A stretch of DNA of 64,000 bases from contig JAOPYO010000021.1 of NCBI GenBank assembly GCA_025964575.1, forward strand, positions 33,093 to 97,092, written 5' to 3'. This DNA is from Actinomycetes bacterium (lineage in GTDB: Bacteria; Actinomycetota; Actinomycetes; Streptosporangiales; Streptosporangiaceae). Below the pieces are notes generated by a model. It was not told the origin of the DNA. It did not search any database and worked only from the letters and a program-made list of their open reading frames with translations. Made by a program: the position numbers and the translations under genes. Below, piece by piece: positions 17,106-26,461 of this stretch. The first letter of the stretch is position 1, and every line of letters begins with the position of its first letter.

Positions 17106-18907
17106 AGGGCACCGATCCCATCGTGCTGGAGATCGTCGAGGGAACGCTGGCGTCGGTGGAGCGGGAGGTCGAGACGGCGATCGCCCGCACGGCCCGTTCC
17201 CCGATGATCCGGGACGCGCACGACTTCCGGGCCGGGATCCACGACCGCCATCTGAGGAAACTGACCGGAAGGTCGTATTCCGCGCTGGTCCAGCCGATCG
17301 CCCGGGACTTCCCGCTCGACACCATGCGGCCCGGCGACGTCTTCTTTCACAACGACGTCTATCTGTCCGAGGGGGGCATCGGACATCTGCCGGACCTGTG
17401 CGTCACCGTCCCCGTCTTCCATGAAGGGGCCGTCGTCGCGTTCGTGCAGGCCTTCGGGCACCACGACGACATCGGCGGGTCCGTCCCGGGTTCGATGCCC
17501 TCGCACGCCCGCAGTGTCTTCGAGGAAGGCCTCATGGTCCCGCCGATCCGGCTCTGGGATCAGGGCGTCCCCAACGAGGCGGCCATCAGGATCATGACGC
17601 GTAACTCGCGGATGCCCGACTCGCTCGCGGGCGACCTGGACGCCGAGTGCTCGGCCTGCCTGATGGGGGCGCGCCGGCTCGGTGAGCTGTTCGACCGGTA
17701 CGGCAGGGAGACCGTCGAGGGATGCTTCGACGCCATCATCGACAAGACCACGGAGACCTTCCGGCGGGAGGTCCTGGCCAAGATCCCGGACGGGACCTTC
17801 ACCTGGGAGGACTACGCCGAGCACGATGGGGTCGATCCGCCCCGGCTGCATGCCCAGCGCATCACGCTCACCAAGACCCCCGAGAAGATCATCATCGACT
17901 TCACCGGGACCTCACCGCAGGCGAAAGGGCCGATCAACCACGCGGGCGACTACGCCGACGGGGTCTTCCTGAAGAAGTGGCTGGCGCCGGTGCTGCGCAA
18001 CCTCGCCGACACCCCGGAGCGGATGGCCGAGCTCGATGTCAACGAGGGCGTGGTGCCGCTCATCGAGATGGTCTTCCCGGAGAAGGGCACGCTGCTCACC
18101 CCGATCTTCCCGGCCCCCACCAACGCCCGGACCTTCGTCATCCTGCGGCTGCTCGGCGTGCTGGCCGGCGTGCTGGCCAAGGCCACCGGCGGCCGGATGC
18201 CCGCAGACCAGGAGACGATCCGCTACACGGGGGTGTACGGGGAGGGTGCGGACGGTGCTCCCTACCTCATGCGGGAGGTGCTCGGCGGCGGTTCCGGCGG
18301 CCGCTACTACGCCGACGGCGAGGACACCATCCACGTCGTACCCGACTCGCGCAACATCCCGGTCGAGTTCGCGGAGGCGCGCTGGCCGTTCATCGTCGAG
18401 CGTCTCGGGCTGGCCACCGACTCCGGAGGCGCGGGGGAGCTCCGCGGCGGGCTCGGCTACGACAAGCACCTGCGCATGCTCCGCGATGCGCACTACATGT
18501 CGATCGCGGACCGCTCGATCCTGTCCTGCTGGGGAGTGAACGGCGGTGCCGCCGGCCGGCCCTTCCAGGTGACCATCGATGGGCGCGAGATGGAGGGCCT
18601 GGTCGATGCCGAGCCTGTCAAGGCCGGTGAGGTCATCAGGATCCGTACGACCGGCGGCGGCGGCTGGGGCGACCCGCTCGGCCGCGACCCCGGCCGGGTG
18701 GTCGCCGACGTACGGGACGGCAAGGTGTCCCCAGCGGGTGCCCGCGACGACTACGGGGTCGTGCTCACCGGGGAGCAGGTCGACGAGGTGGCCACGGCCG
18801 AGCTGAGGGCCCGGCTGCGAGCGGAGCGCGGCCCCGCACCCTTCTTCGACCGCGGCCCCGGCTATCCGACGCTCTCCGGCGGTCGCAGCCACGCCGACGT
18901 CGACTGA
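17102..18907 (+). CDS. Hydantoinase/oxoprolinase subunit B (HyuB)
   Basis: A 601-residue HyuB subunit that pairs with HyuA. Conserved metal-site residues are seen in GDVFFHNDVYLSEGG and VQAFGHHDDIGGSVPGSMP (about residues 75-135), with the later GVYGEGADGAPYLM and TTGGGGWGDPL typical of the family. The ATG overlaps the HyuA stop, and GAGGGGC lies upstream. The length is usual. Two-subunit HyuA/HyuB enzymes act in the cytoplasm on cyclic amides. In this window they add a second ring-opening activity beside the barbiturase. Confidence 0.9.
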   Translation: MKGTDPIVLEIVEGTLASVEREVETAIARTARSPMIRDAHDFRAGIHDRHLRKLTGRSYSALVQPIARDFPLDTMRPGDVFFHNDVYLSEGGIGHLPDLCVTVPVFHEGAVVAFVQAFGHHDDIGGSVPGSMPSHARSVFEEGLMVPPIRLWDQGVPNEAAIRIMTRNSRMPDSLAGDLDAECSACLMGARRLGELFDRYGRETVEGCFDAIIDKTTETFRREVLAKIPDGTFTWEDYAEHDGVDPPRLHAQRITLTKTPEKIIIDFTGTSPQAKGPINHAGDYADGVFLKKWLAPVLRNLADTPERMAELDVNEGVVPLIEMVFPEKGTLLTPIFPAPTNARTFVILRLLGVLAGVLAKATGGRMPADQETIRYTGVYGEGADGAPYLMREVLGGGSGGRYYADGEDTIHVVPDSRNIPVEFAEARWPFIVERLGLATDSGGAGELRGGLGYDKHLRMLRDAHYMSIADRSILSCWGVNGGAAGRPFQVTIDGREMEGLVDAEPVKAGEVIRIRTTGGGGWGDPLGRDPGRVVADVRDGKVSPAGARDDYGVVLTGEQVDEVATAELRARLRAERGPAPFFDRGPGYPTLSGGRSHADVD

Positions 18908-18949
18908 CACTGGACAGAGCCGGGCGTTTTTGGCGGGCGCTGCCGAGTC

Positions 18950-18980
18950 TTGACATGTCCGGGCAAAAGACCGCTAGGGT
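18950..18980 (+). promoter_or_regulatory. Housekeeping sigma promoter for the DUF1906 gene
   Basis: TTGACA at 18950-18955 and TAGGGT at 18975-18980, spacer 19 bases, in the 111-base gap after hyuB. Transcription would start near 18987, about 32 bases before the DUF1906 start codon. The -35 is perfect; the -10 is of the usual actinomycete type. Confidence 0.65.
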
Positions 18981-19018
18981 CCCAATTTCCAGGCCATCTG
19001 ATCTGTTGGGACGGGCCC

Positions 19019-19930
19019 ATGAGTGTGTTCGGCATCGACTACGCGTGGGGGCGCCCGGGCGTTCCGGCGATGAAGAAGGCCGGTGTGAAGTTCGCGGCCC
19101 GCTATCTCTCCCACGACACCTCCGGCAAGAACCTTTCCGCCAATGAAGCGCGGCAGCTGTCGGACGCGGGGATCTGGATCGTGGTGGTGTGGGAGTCGAC
19201 CGCGTCACGGGCTCTGGCCGGGCATGCCGCCGGTGTCGCCGATGCGACCGACGCGGCGAAGCAGGCGAAGGCGTGCGGGATGCCATCGGATCGGCCGATC
19301 TATTTCGCGGTGGACTTCGACGCCACCTCCGGTCAGCAGAACGAGATCCACACCTACCTGGACGGTGCGGCCAGTGTGCTGGGCCGCGGGAGGGTCGGGC
19401 TCTACGCCGGCTATGGGCCGATCCATCGGGCGTTCGACGCCAAGAAGATCACCTTCGGCTGGCAGACGTACGCCTGGTCGGGCGGCAGGTGGGACTCCCG
19501 CGCACAGGTGCAGCAGTACTCCAATGACCACTACGTCGGCGGGGTCGACTGCGACTATGACCGCGCCATGAAGGACGACTACGGGCAGTGGCGCGTCGGC
19601 GTCAGCCCCGCACCGAAGCCTCAGGAGGAGGACGACATGCCCTACGGCCAGCTCGCTGGAGGACCCCAGACCATCACCCCGATCAGCCTGCCGAAGGGCC
19701 GGTACAAGTCGATCGGGTTCATCGCCGACAACGGGCTGCAGGGGCTGCCCGCGGCGCAGCTCCGGGTCGCCGTCCACCAGGGGGCGGGCTCCTGGTACCT
19801 CGCCATGGTGACCGTGGACTCCGCCGGCGGGCAGACGATCGTGACCTTCCCCAACCCCGGTTCGACCGACGGGATCTCGATCCGGCGGGAGGACTCGGGA
19901 GACGTCCCCGTCGCCTGGGAGGTCTCCTGA
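19019..19930 (+). CDS. DUF1906 glycoside-hydrolase-like protein
   Basis: A 303-residue protein. Residues about 1-195 are the DUF1906 domain, a TIM-barrel related to glycoside hydrolase family 25 lysozyme-like enzymes: FGIDYAWGRPG, AARYLSHD, PIYFAVDFDA, VGLYAGYGPIHRAF, and DCDYDRAM. The C-terminal 100 residues look like a beta-rich carbohydrate-binding or capping domain. Acidic residues of the barrel (VDFDA, DCDYD) could be catalytic. M. tuberculosis Rv2525c is a relative with a role at the cell wall. No signal peptide was seen from this start, which is odd for a wall enzyme; release may use another route. Confidence 0.82.
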   Translation: MSVFGIDYAWGRPGVPAMKKAGVKFAARYLSHDTSGKNLSANEARQLSDAGIWIVVVWESTASRALAGHAAGVADATDAAKQAKACGMPSDRPIYFAVDFDATSGQQNEIHTYLDGAASVLGRGRVGLYAGYGPIHRAFDAKKITFGWQTYAWSGGRWDSRAQVQQYSNDHYVGGVDCDYDRAMKDDYGQWRVGVSPAPKPQEEDDMPYGQLAGGPQTITPISLPKGRYKSIGFIADNGLQGLPAAQLRVAVHQGAGSWYLAMVTVDSAGGQTIVTFPNPGSTDGISIRREDSGDVPVAWEVS

Positions 19931-19933
19931 CGG

Positions 19934-21454
19934 TCAGCCCAGGCGGAGCAGCCGGTCCGGCAGCGCGGGTTCGGCGAGGGGCCGGCCCAACGCCAGGTCG
20001 GTGCGGGCCCGGCCTGGTCCGCTACCGGCGGTGAGGGCGCCCAGCTTCTCGCCCGCCGGAGCGCGATGCGGCGGCTCGCCCTCGACGGAGAGCCGCACGG
20101 TGAGGCCGGGCCAGCCGACCACGGTGATCGAGCGGGTGGCGACCAGCGGGGTGTGCCCGCCCAGCCCGTCCTCCACCTGTGCCACCCGCTGGCCCTTACG
20201 CGCCACAACGATGCTGGTGAGCGAGCTCTCGGCGGCCTCGATCAGCTTCCGGGCCGCGTCGATGGCGGGTTTCGGGGTGGTGGCGCCGCTCTGCGCCATC
20301 ACGGCTCCGACGATGAGCGCGCTGGCAGAGCCCACCTTCTTTCTCGCCGCGAAGACATAGTTGCCACCCGCCGCGTCGGTGAAGCCGGTCTTGCCGCCGA
20401 TCACGCTGTCGTGTCCCAGCAGGGTGTTGCCGGCCGGGCGGACCGCACCGCCATGCGGTGGCGTGTAGGACGGCATGTTGACGACCTCGGCGAAGGCCGA
20501 GATCCGCATCGCCTCGCGGAGCAGCTTGACCTGGTCGGCCGCGGTGCTCACCGTGGCCGAGTCAAAGCCGCTGGGGTCGGTGTAGGTGGTGTGGGTCATG
20601 CCGAGCTCACGGGCCGTGGTGTTCATCTTCTGGACGTACGCCTCGTCGCCCCCGGCGTCCCACCGGGCCAGTTCGTGGGCGATGTTGTTCGCGGAGACGA
20701 TCATCAGGGCTTCCAGCGCCTTGCGCTCGGTGAATTCCTCGCCCGCGACCACATCGACATGGGTCTCCTGGCGGGCTTTCAGGTCGGGGAGACGGGCGGC
20801 CTCCGCCGCGGAGATGGTGAAGGTCGGGCCGTCGTCGCCCTCGGGAAGCGCGTGGTTCTTGAGGAAGACATAGGCGGTCATGACCTTGGCGACGCTGGCG
20901 GTCGGGGTCGGGATCTCGGTGCCGGAGGAGCCCAGGGTGCCCAGCCCGTCGACGTCCAGGGCGGCCTCGCCCGTACTCGGCCAGGGCAGCTGCGGGGTGG
21001 AGCCGGGGAAGGTCTGGCTCGTGGCGACGGCCAGCTTCAACGTCGGATCGGGCACCGGCCGAACGATCTGGACCACAGCCAGCAGGGCCACCAGCACTGC
21101 GGCCACCGTGGTCCAGAGAACGACGCGCTTCAGCGGAGAACGCCGTCGCCGGTGCGAAGCCCGTCCGGTCGGCGGGCCGGATGGCCGTGCGGCCGGAGGA
21201 CCAGAGGGTGGCGCGACCGGCGGGCTGAATGGCGGCGCGGCAGGCGGACCGGGGACCCGGCCGGGTGGCGGGCCGTACAGCTCCGGTGGGGAAACGGCGG
21301 ACGGATGGCTCTGCGAACCGGGCGGCCACACCGGTGGTGGGCCGGGTTGTTGATGCCATGGGGCGAGTTCCGGTGCGCCTCCCGCCCCAGGCGCGGCTCC
21401 TGCCCCCACGGGCTCCGGCTGATGCGGCATGGCCCTATCTGGGGACTCGGTCAC
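19934..21454 (-). CDS. D-alanyl-D-alanine carboxypeptidase (peptidase S11), membrane-anchored
   Basis: A 506-residue penicillin-binding carboxypeptidase that trims the last D-alanine from peptidoglycan stem peptides. A long Pro/Gly-rich cytoplasmic N-terminus (about residues 1-105) is followed by one transmembrane helix (VVLWTTVAAVLVALLAVVQ) and the outer catalytic domain. Active-site motifs are SVAK (SxxK), SAN (SxN, in MIVSANNIAHEL) and KTG (in VIGGKTGFTDAAGG). The GTG at 21454 has a perfect AGGAGG seven bases upstream. The stop is four bases from that of the converging DUF1906 gene, and both are wall-related. Confidence 0.92.
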   Translation of the reverse strand: MTESPDRAMPHQPEPVGAGAAPGAGGAPELAPWHQQPGPPPVWPPGSQSHPSAVSPPELYGPPPGRVPGPPAAPPFSPPVAPPSGPPAARPSGPPTGRASHRRRRSPLKRVVLWTTVAAVLVALLAVVQIVRPVPDPTLKLAVATSQTFPGSTPQLPWPSTGEAALDVDGLGTLGSSGTEIPTPTASVAKVMTAYVFLKNHALPEGDDGPTFTISAAEAARLPDLKARQETHVDVVAGEEFTERKALEALMIVSANNIAHELARWDAGGDEAYVQKMNTTARELGMTHTTYTDPSGFDSATVSTAADQVKLLREAMRISAFAEVVNMPSYTPPHGGAVRPAGNTLLGHDSVIGGKTGFTDAAGGNYVFAARKKVGSASALIVGAVMAQSGATTPKPAIDAARKLIEAAESSLTSIVVARKGQRVAQVEDGLGGHTPLVATRSITVVGWPGLTVRLSVEGEPPHRAPAGEKLGALTAGSGPGRARTDLALGRPLAEPALPDRLLRLG

Positions 21455-21726
21455 GGCTCGGCCTCCTGGACGCACAGACGGAGCGTGGCCATCGCCGACG
21501 CTCCGTGTTAACAGATCATTAACGTAAGCGCCAACGGTCTGCAATATCGATTTTGTTCCACATAGGCATGACCAGAAGTGGTCTTTCCAGGAGTTTCGGC
21601 TGGTAGGCGGGTGGTAAGACGGCGCAGGGCAGGGTCGGTAAGGATCTCTGGTGACATACGGGCATACTCCCAGGAGACAGCGTCGGCCCCTGGCCGGGCG
21701 GCTGGAGATGACATGGAGGTCATAGG
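21455..21726. promoter_or_regulatory. Intergenic region between the carboxypeptidase and winged-helix genes
   Basis: 272 bases with both promoters pointing outward. An AT-richer part (21500-21560) includes the small palindrome TGTTAACA. No coding potential and no clear operator seen. Confidence 0.4.
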
Positions 21727-22923
21727 TTGCCGGAGGTCATCCGCGTGCTGCCCGCCCAGGCCACGGCGCACGTACTCATCAAGCAGGGGCTGGCCGGGCG
21801 GCGTCTGCCCACGGTGCTGGACGCGATCGCAGCCACCGCAGGGATCTACAGCACCGCGCCCACCTGCTATCTGTCCGGCGTGGCCCGGGTGGAGAAATTC
21901 CGGCTGGCCGACCTGGACCAGGAGCTCTACGCCGATCGCAGCATCGCCAGGGTGCGCTGTGTGCGCGGAATGGCCTACATCCAGCCGCTGGATCTGATGC
22001 CGGTCCTGTTCGCCTGCACGGGGGAGGCGAAGGACAGGACGGTCACCCGCATCGGCAAGTGGAGCGGGCTCGGTGAGGAGGGAGCACTCGCGTTCGCGGA
22101 CCGGATCGAGGCGGCGATGGCCGGCCGTCCGCCGGTGACCGTACGGGAGCTCCGCGAGCTGATCGGCCCCTGCACCCTGGAAGAGAAGGACGCGCTGCAG
22201 TACGTCGTGGCGCTCCTGGGCCGCTTCGGCCGCATCGTCCGCTCCGAGGTACGCGGCGGATGGCGCAGCGACAACTACGCCTACGCCCTCTGGAACGACT
22301 GGACCGGAGCGCCGGTCGAGCAGATGGACCCCGCACAGGCCCGGATCGAGCTGGCCCGGCGCTATCTGCGCGCCTTCGGGCCCGCCACCACCGACGACCT
22401 GAAGTGGTGGACCGGCTGGACCAAGCGTGACACGGTCCCCGCGCTGACCGCTCCGGGGGACGAGATCGTCCCGGTGTCGGTGGACGGTGCGGACTCCTGG
22501 GTGCTCGCCGAGGAGCTCGAGGTCCTCACCGGCATCGACCCCGGGGCCGCGCGGAGTGTGCGGCTGCTGCCGGTCTGGGATGCGTATTTCATGGCGTACG
22601 CCAGCTCTCCCACCGGCCGGGCCAGGCAGGTGGCCGAGGCCGACTATCCGCGGACCTATGACAAGGCGGGCAACGGCACCTCGGCCGTGGCCCAGGACGG
22701 GGTCGCGGCCGGGGTGTGGGAACTCGACTCCGACAAGGGCACCGTGACCGTCGCCCCCTTCAGCGATGCGCTGCGATGGGACGAGGTAGCGGCCGAGGTC
22801 GCCGTGCTGGCCCAGGCCATCGGCACTGAGCTGCGGCTCGTGCGCTCGCCCGAGCCGGGCCCGCTCAGCGCCGGCCCCCGCAACGCCTTCCTGTCCCCGA
22901 TTACGCTCTGCCTGAAATCATGA
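21727..22923 (+). CDS. Winged-helix DNA-binding protein (HTH_42/AlkZ-like)
   Basis: A 398-residue protein of the winged-helix family that includes the AlkZ/YcaQ DNA glycosylases and many uncharacterised actinobacterial members. Seen are several winged-helix-like blocks and the family ending PFSDALRWDEVAAEVAVLAQAI. The start is a TTG with GGAGG upstream; no closer ATG or GTG gives the family N-terminus (VIRVLPAQATAHVLIKQGL). YcaQ-type proteins unhook DNA interstrand crosslinks or remove alkylated bases; which, if either, applies here is not shown. It overlaps the region before the CoA-transferase gene. Confidence 0.75.
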   Translation: MPEVIRVLPAQATAHVLIKQGLAGRRLPTVLDAIAATAGIYSTAPTCYLSGVARVEKFRLADLDQELYADRSIARVRCVRGMAYIQPLDLMPVLFACTGEAKDRTVTRIGKWSGLGEEGALAFADRIEAAMAGRPPVTVRELRELIGPCTLEEKDALQYVVALLGRFGRIVRSEVRGGWRSDNYAYALWNDWTGAPVEQMDPAQARIELARRYLRAFGPATTDDLKWWTGWTKRDTVPALTAPGDEIVPVSVDGADSWVLAEELEVLTGIDPGAARSVRLLPVWDAYFMAYASSPTGRARQVAEADYPRTYDKAGNGTSAVAQDGVAAGVWELDSDKGTVTVAPFSDALRWDEVAAEVAVLAQAIGTELRLVRSPEPGPLSAGPRNAFLSPITLCLKS

Positions 22924-22934
22924 GGAGGCCTCCG

Positions 22935-24086
22935 TTGTCCGGACCGCTCGCAGGTGTCGTCGTCGTCGATCTGAGCCGGGTGCTCGCCGGGCCGCACGCG
23001 ACGATGATGCTCGCCGACCTCGGCGCCCGTGTCATCAAGGTCGAGCAACCCGGCACCGGTGACGAGACCCGGAACTGGGGACCCCCGTTCGTCGGCGAGG
23101 ACCAGGTCAGCACGTACTTCCTGGCCTGCAACCGGAACAAGGAGTCGATCACCCTCGATCTCAAGTCTTCGTCAGGCGTCGACACGCTCACCCGGCTGGT
23201 GCGGCACGCCGACGTCGTGGTGGAGAACTTCCGCACTGGAGTGCTGGATCGCCTCGGCTTCTCCATGGAACGGCTGCATGAGCTCAACCCGGGTCTGGTC
23301 ATACTGTCGATCACCGGGTTCGGCCATGACGGGCCCGAGGGAGGCCGGCCCGGCTATGACGCGATCATGCAGGGTGAGGCCGGGATCATGAGCGTCACCG
23401 GCCCGCCCGAGCATCCGTCGAAGGTCGGGCTGTCCATCGCCGACATCCTGGCCGGGATGAACGGCGCGTACGGAGTCGTCTCCGCACTGTACGAGCGCAC
23501 TCGTACCGGTCGCGGGACGGTCGTGCGGACCTCACTGCTGGCGTCGGTCGTGGGCGCGCACTCCTATCAGGGCACCCGCTGGACCGTGGGCCACGACGTG
23601 CCGGTGTCGATCGGCAACGACCACCCCTCGATCGCCCCGTACGGCACCTTCCGCTGTGCGGACGGCGTCATCCAGATCGGCGTCGCCAACCAGGGGCTGT
23701 GGCGCAGGTTCGCGCCGATCGTGGAGCTCGACCCGGACGATCCTCGCTATGCGACCATCCCGGACCGCTCCGCCCGCAGGGAAGAGCTGACCGGTGACAT
23801 CGAGAAGGCCCTGGCGGGAGACACCCGGGAGGGCTGGCTGGCCAGGCTCGCCGACGAGGGCATCCCGGCGGGCTCGATCCGATCCATCGACGAGGTGTAC
23901 GAGTGGGACCAGACCCGCTCCCAGGGCCTGGTCATCGAGGTCGACCACCCGCAACTGGGCCCGATCGAACTCCCCGGCCCGGCGTTGCGGTTCGACGGCG
24001 CGGCGCCCCGCGAGCACACCGCCCCGCCCACCCTCGGCCAGCACACCGACGCCGTTCTCGCCTGGCTGGACGGCCTCGAGGCCTGA
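22935..24086 (+). CDS. CaiB/BaiF family (family III) CoA-transferase
   Basis: A 383-residue class III CoA-transferase that moves CoA between carboxylic acids. The N-terminal CoA fold is LAGVVVVDLSRVLAGPHATM; the catalytic aspartate is in GRPGYDAIMQGEAGIM (about residue 140). The TTG at 22935 has AGGAGG six bases upstream and fits the family start; an ATG at 22920 overlaps the previous stop but has no ribosome site. The next gene, 47 bases on, is a fused carboxyltransferase, suggesting the pair handles an acyl-CoA. Substrate unknown; malonate is a speculative choice because the oxidative pyrimidine route would yield it. Confidence 0.88.
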   Translation: MSGPLAGVVVVDLSRVLAGPHATMMLADLGARVIKVEQPGTGDETRNWGPPFVGEDQVSTYFLACNRNKESITLDLKSSSGVDTLTRLVRHADVVVENFRTGVLDRLGFSMERLHELNPGLVILSITGFGHDGPEGGRPGYDAIMQGEAGIMSVTGPPEHPSKVGLSIADILAGMNGAYGVVSALYERTRTGRGTVVRTSLLASVVGAHSYQGTRWTVGHDVPVSIGNDHPSIAPYGTFRCADGVIQIGVANQGLWRRFAPIVELDPDDPRYATIPDRSARREELTGDIEKALAGDTREGWLARLADEGIPAGSIRSIDEVYEWDQTRSQGLVIEVDHPQLGPIELPGPALRFDGAAPREHTAPPTLGQHTDAVLAWLDGLEA

Positions 24087-24133
24087 AGCACCACTTCCGT
24101 GATCATGCAGCCGAGAATCAGGGGGAGGGGACC

Positions 24134-25633
24134 GTGGGGCGGGAACGGGCGGACGCGCGTACGCTCGTCGCGCGGGTGCTGGACGAGGAAAGCTGGACCT
24201 CCTGGGACGTTCCGCCGGATGACCCTGCCCCGCCAGGATCCGCCTATGCGCGAGAGCTGGCCGTTGCACGGGCCCGCACCGGCTATGACGAGGCGGTCAT
24301 CACCGGCTCGGGGACCATCCAGGGCCGCAGGGTCGCGCTGGTGGTCTCGGAGTTCGGGTTCCTGGCCGGATCGATCGGGCTCGCCACCGCGGCCCGCATC
24401 ATCGCCGCCGTGGAACGTGCCACCGCGGAGGGACTTCCGCTGCTGGCCGCGCCCTCGTCCGGCGGCACCCGAATGCAGGAGGGCACCGTCGCGTTCGTGC
24501 AGATGGCGCGTATCGCCGCCGCCGTCATGCGGCACAAGGCGGCGGGACTGCCGTACCTGGTCTATCTGCGGCATCCGACGACCGGCGGGGTGCTGGCGTC
24601 CTGGGGCTCGCTGGGTCACTTCACCGTCGCGGAGCCGCGGGCGCTGATCGGTTTCCTCGGCCCCCGGGTCTATGAGGCCCTGCACGGTGAACCGTTCCCC
24701 CCGGATGTGCAGACCGCCGAGAACCTCTACGCGCACGGGCTGATCGACGCCGTGGTGGACGCCGACGAGATCGGTGAGCTCGTGGCCCGCGCCCTCGGTG
24801 TGCTGTGCGCACCCCGTACCGGGCTCACGGCGGCGCCTGCCCCCGTGGGTCCGGACCTCTGCGACGTTTCCGAGGCCCCCGCCTGGGAGTCGATCGAGCG
24901 TTCCCGGCGGGACGACCGACCCGGTGTCCGGGAGCTGCTGCGGCACGGCGCGCGGGACGTGACGCCGCTGTCCGGCACCGGCGAAGGCGAGGCCGACCCG
25001 GGTCTGCTCCTGGCACTCGTGAAGTTCGGCTCCGCGCCTTGCGTGGTCGTCGGTCAGGACCGCCGCAGTCAGCGCACCGGGCATCCACTCGGCCCCGCCG
25101 GACTACGCGTCGCCCGGCGCGGCATGCGCCTGGCCGCCGGGCTGGGACTGCCACTGGTGACCGTCGTGGACACCCCCGGCGCGGTGCTGTCGGCAGAGGC
25201 AGAGGAGCGCGGCCTGGCCGGGGAGATCGCCCGTTGCCTGGCCGAGCTCATCACGCTGTCCGCGCCGACCGTGTGCGTGCTGCTCGGCGAGGGGACCGGA
25301 GGGGCGGCGCTGGCGCTGCTGCCCGCCGACCGGGTGCTCTGCGCCCAGCACGCCTGGCTCTCCCCGCTGCCGCCCGAGGGCGCCTCTGCGATCGTGCACC
25401 GGACCGTCGACCACGCCGCCGAGATGGCCGAGGCCCAGGGTGTGCGCTCAGCGGACCTGCTGCGCGACAAGATCGTCGACCGGATCATCCTGGAGCTCCC
25501 CGACGCCGCCGATGAGCCGGCCGACTTCTGCGTCCGCGTCGCCGCCACCCTGGAGCACGAACTGATCGGTCTGCTGGACCTCGACGACCCGGCCCGCTCG
25601 ACGACCCGGCAGGACCGCTACCGTTCGCTGTGA
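24134..25633 (+). CDS. Fused acyl-CoA carboxyltransferase (AccD-AccA type)
   Basis: A 499-residue protein with both carboxyltransferase halves in one chain: an AccD-like half (about residues 40-240, with AAPSSGGTRMQEG and RHPTTGGVLASWG) and an AccA-like half (about 290-480, with VVDTPGAVLSAEAEERG and LLGEGTGGAALALLPADR). No zinc-ribbon is seen. Such proteins carboxylate acyl-CoAs using biotinylated carrier, or decarboxylate malonyl groups. No biotin carboxylase or biotin carrier is in the window. The GTG start has GGGGAGGGG upstream. It follows the CoA-transferase and likely shares its transcript. Confidence 0.82.
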   Translation: MGRERADARTLVARVLDEESWTSWDVPPDDPAPPGSAYARELAVARARTGYDEAVITGSGTIQGRRVALVVSEFGFLAGSIGLATAARIIAAVERATAEGLPLLAAPSSGGTRMQEGTVAFVQMARIAAAVMRHKAAGLPYLVYLRHPTTGGVLASWGSLGHFTVAEPRALIGFLGPRVYEALHGEPFPPDVQTAENLYAHGLIDAVVDADEIGELVARALGVLCAPRTGLTAAPAPVGPDLCDVSEAPAWESIERSRRDDRPGVRELLRHGARDVTPLSGTGEGEADPGLLLALVKFGSAPCVVVGQDRRSQRTGHPLGPAGLRVARRGMRLAAGLGLPLVTVVDTPGAVLSAEAEERGLAGEIARCLAELITLSAPTVCVLLGEGTGGAALALLPADRVLCAQHAWLSPLPPEGASAIVHRTVDHAAEMAEAQGVRSADLLRDKIVDRIILELPDAADEPADFCVRVAATLEHELIGLLDLDDPARSTTRQDRYRSL

Positions 25634-25638
25634 GCCGC

Positions 25639-26232
25639 TCACTGTTCGTTGCGGTTGTGGGTACGAAACCGTACCCGCTCACCCGGTATGTCCACCGCCT
25701 CGATCTGATAGCCCGCGGCCATCCACGCTTTCGCCTGCGCGTTCCCGGAGTCGTTCTCCCACCAATGGGCCAGACGTGGGTTCCGGGCGGAGGGCGGCAG
25801 ATGAGCACCGCCCATCGCGGACTCGATGTCGGTGAAGGACATCTCGATACGTTCGCGGCCGTCCTGCTTGAGATAGTCGGCGAGTGGCTGGAAGCGCGAC
25901 CGCACCGGTGCGTTGTCGCCCGCCAGCCACTTCTGCGCCTGCTCCGTCGGCAGCGCGATGAACTCCGAGTGCCGCCATCCCCACTGCTGCCCAGGATCGT
26001 GGAGCGGCGCGACGATGTAGTGCTCGTCGGGCGATCTGCCCTCGATGCGCACCAGCCGGCCGATGCGGTTGGGGTCCCATCCACGGCCGAAGCTGGAGAT
26101 CTCCATGACGACATCGCCGGGCTGAGGCTTGCGCATCCGTTCCGCGAGTGGTGTCCCCGAACTCGCCATGAACAGTTCCCAGCCAAGGACGGCGAGGATG
26201 CGGGACTCCTCGGGTGTCACTCCTGGCTCCAC
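25639..26232 (-). CDS. Protein with a C-terminal DUF7662-like domain
   Basis: A 197-residue protein with two parts. Residues about 30-105 hold a segment with GDVVMEISSFGRGWDPNRIG and WGWRHSEFIALP of unknown role. The C-terminus (about 110-195: RFQPLADYLKQDG, MSFTDIESAMGGAHLPPSAR, AHWWENDSGNAQAKAWMAAG) matches, from memory, the small DUF7662 family. The GTG at 26232 has only a weak ribosome site; an internal ATG (MASSG) is a possible alternative. It converges on the carboxyltransferase gene with five bases between stops. Function unknown. Confidence 0.65.
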   Translation of the reverse strand: MEPGVTPEESRILAVLGWELFMASSGTPLAERMRKPQPGDVVMEISSFGRGWDPNRIGRLVRIEGRSPDEHYIVAPLHDPGQQWGWRHSEFIALPTEQAQKWLAGDNAPVRSRFQPLADYLKQDGRERIEMSFTDIESAMGGAHLPPSARNPRLAHWWENDSGNAQAKAWMAAGYQIEAVDIPGERVRFRTHNRNEQ

Positions 26233-26461
26233 TCCCGGCTGTTCTGCTTCCGTGGCTCAGCGTCCCCACGGGGAGAGTGGAAGCAGACGCCGGTCATCCG
26301 CCCATTCTCTCACTTTGACCAAGGAAATCCGTTCCCGCACGCATGCTCCAATCCGCATCGAGTGGCCGGGGAGTGGGCGTCATCGCGGTGATGACCGCGC
26401 CCATCAGCCCCGGCCGTGCGACCTCGCTCCGGCCGTGAACCCGGCCGGGCACTCGGTGGGC

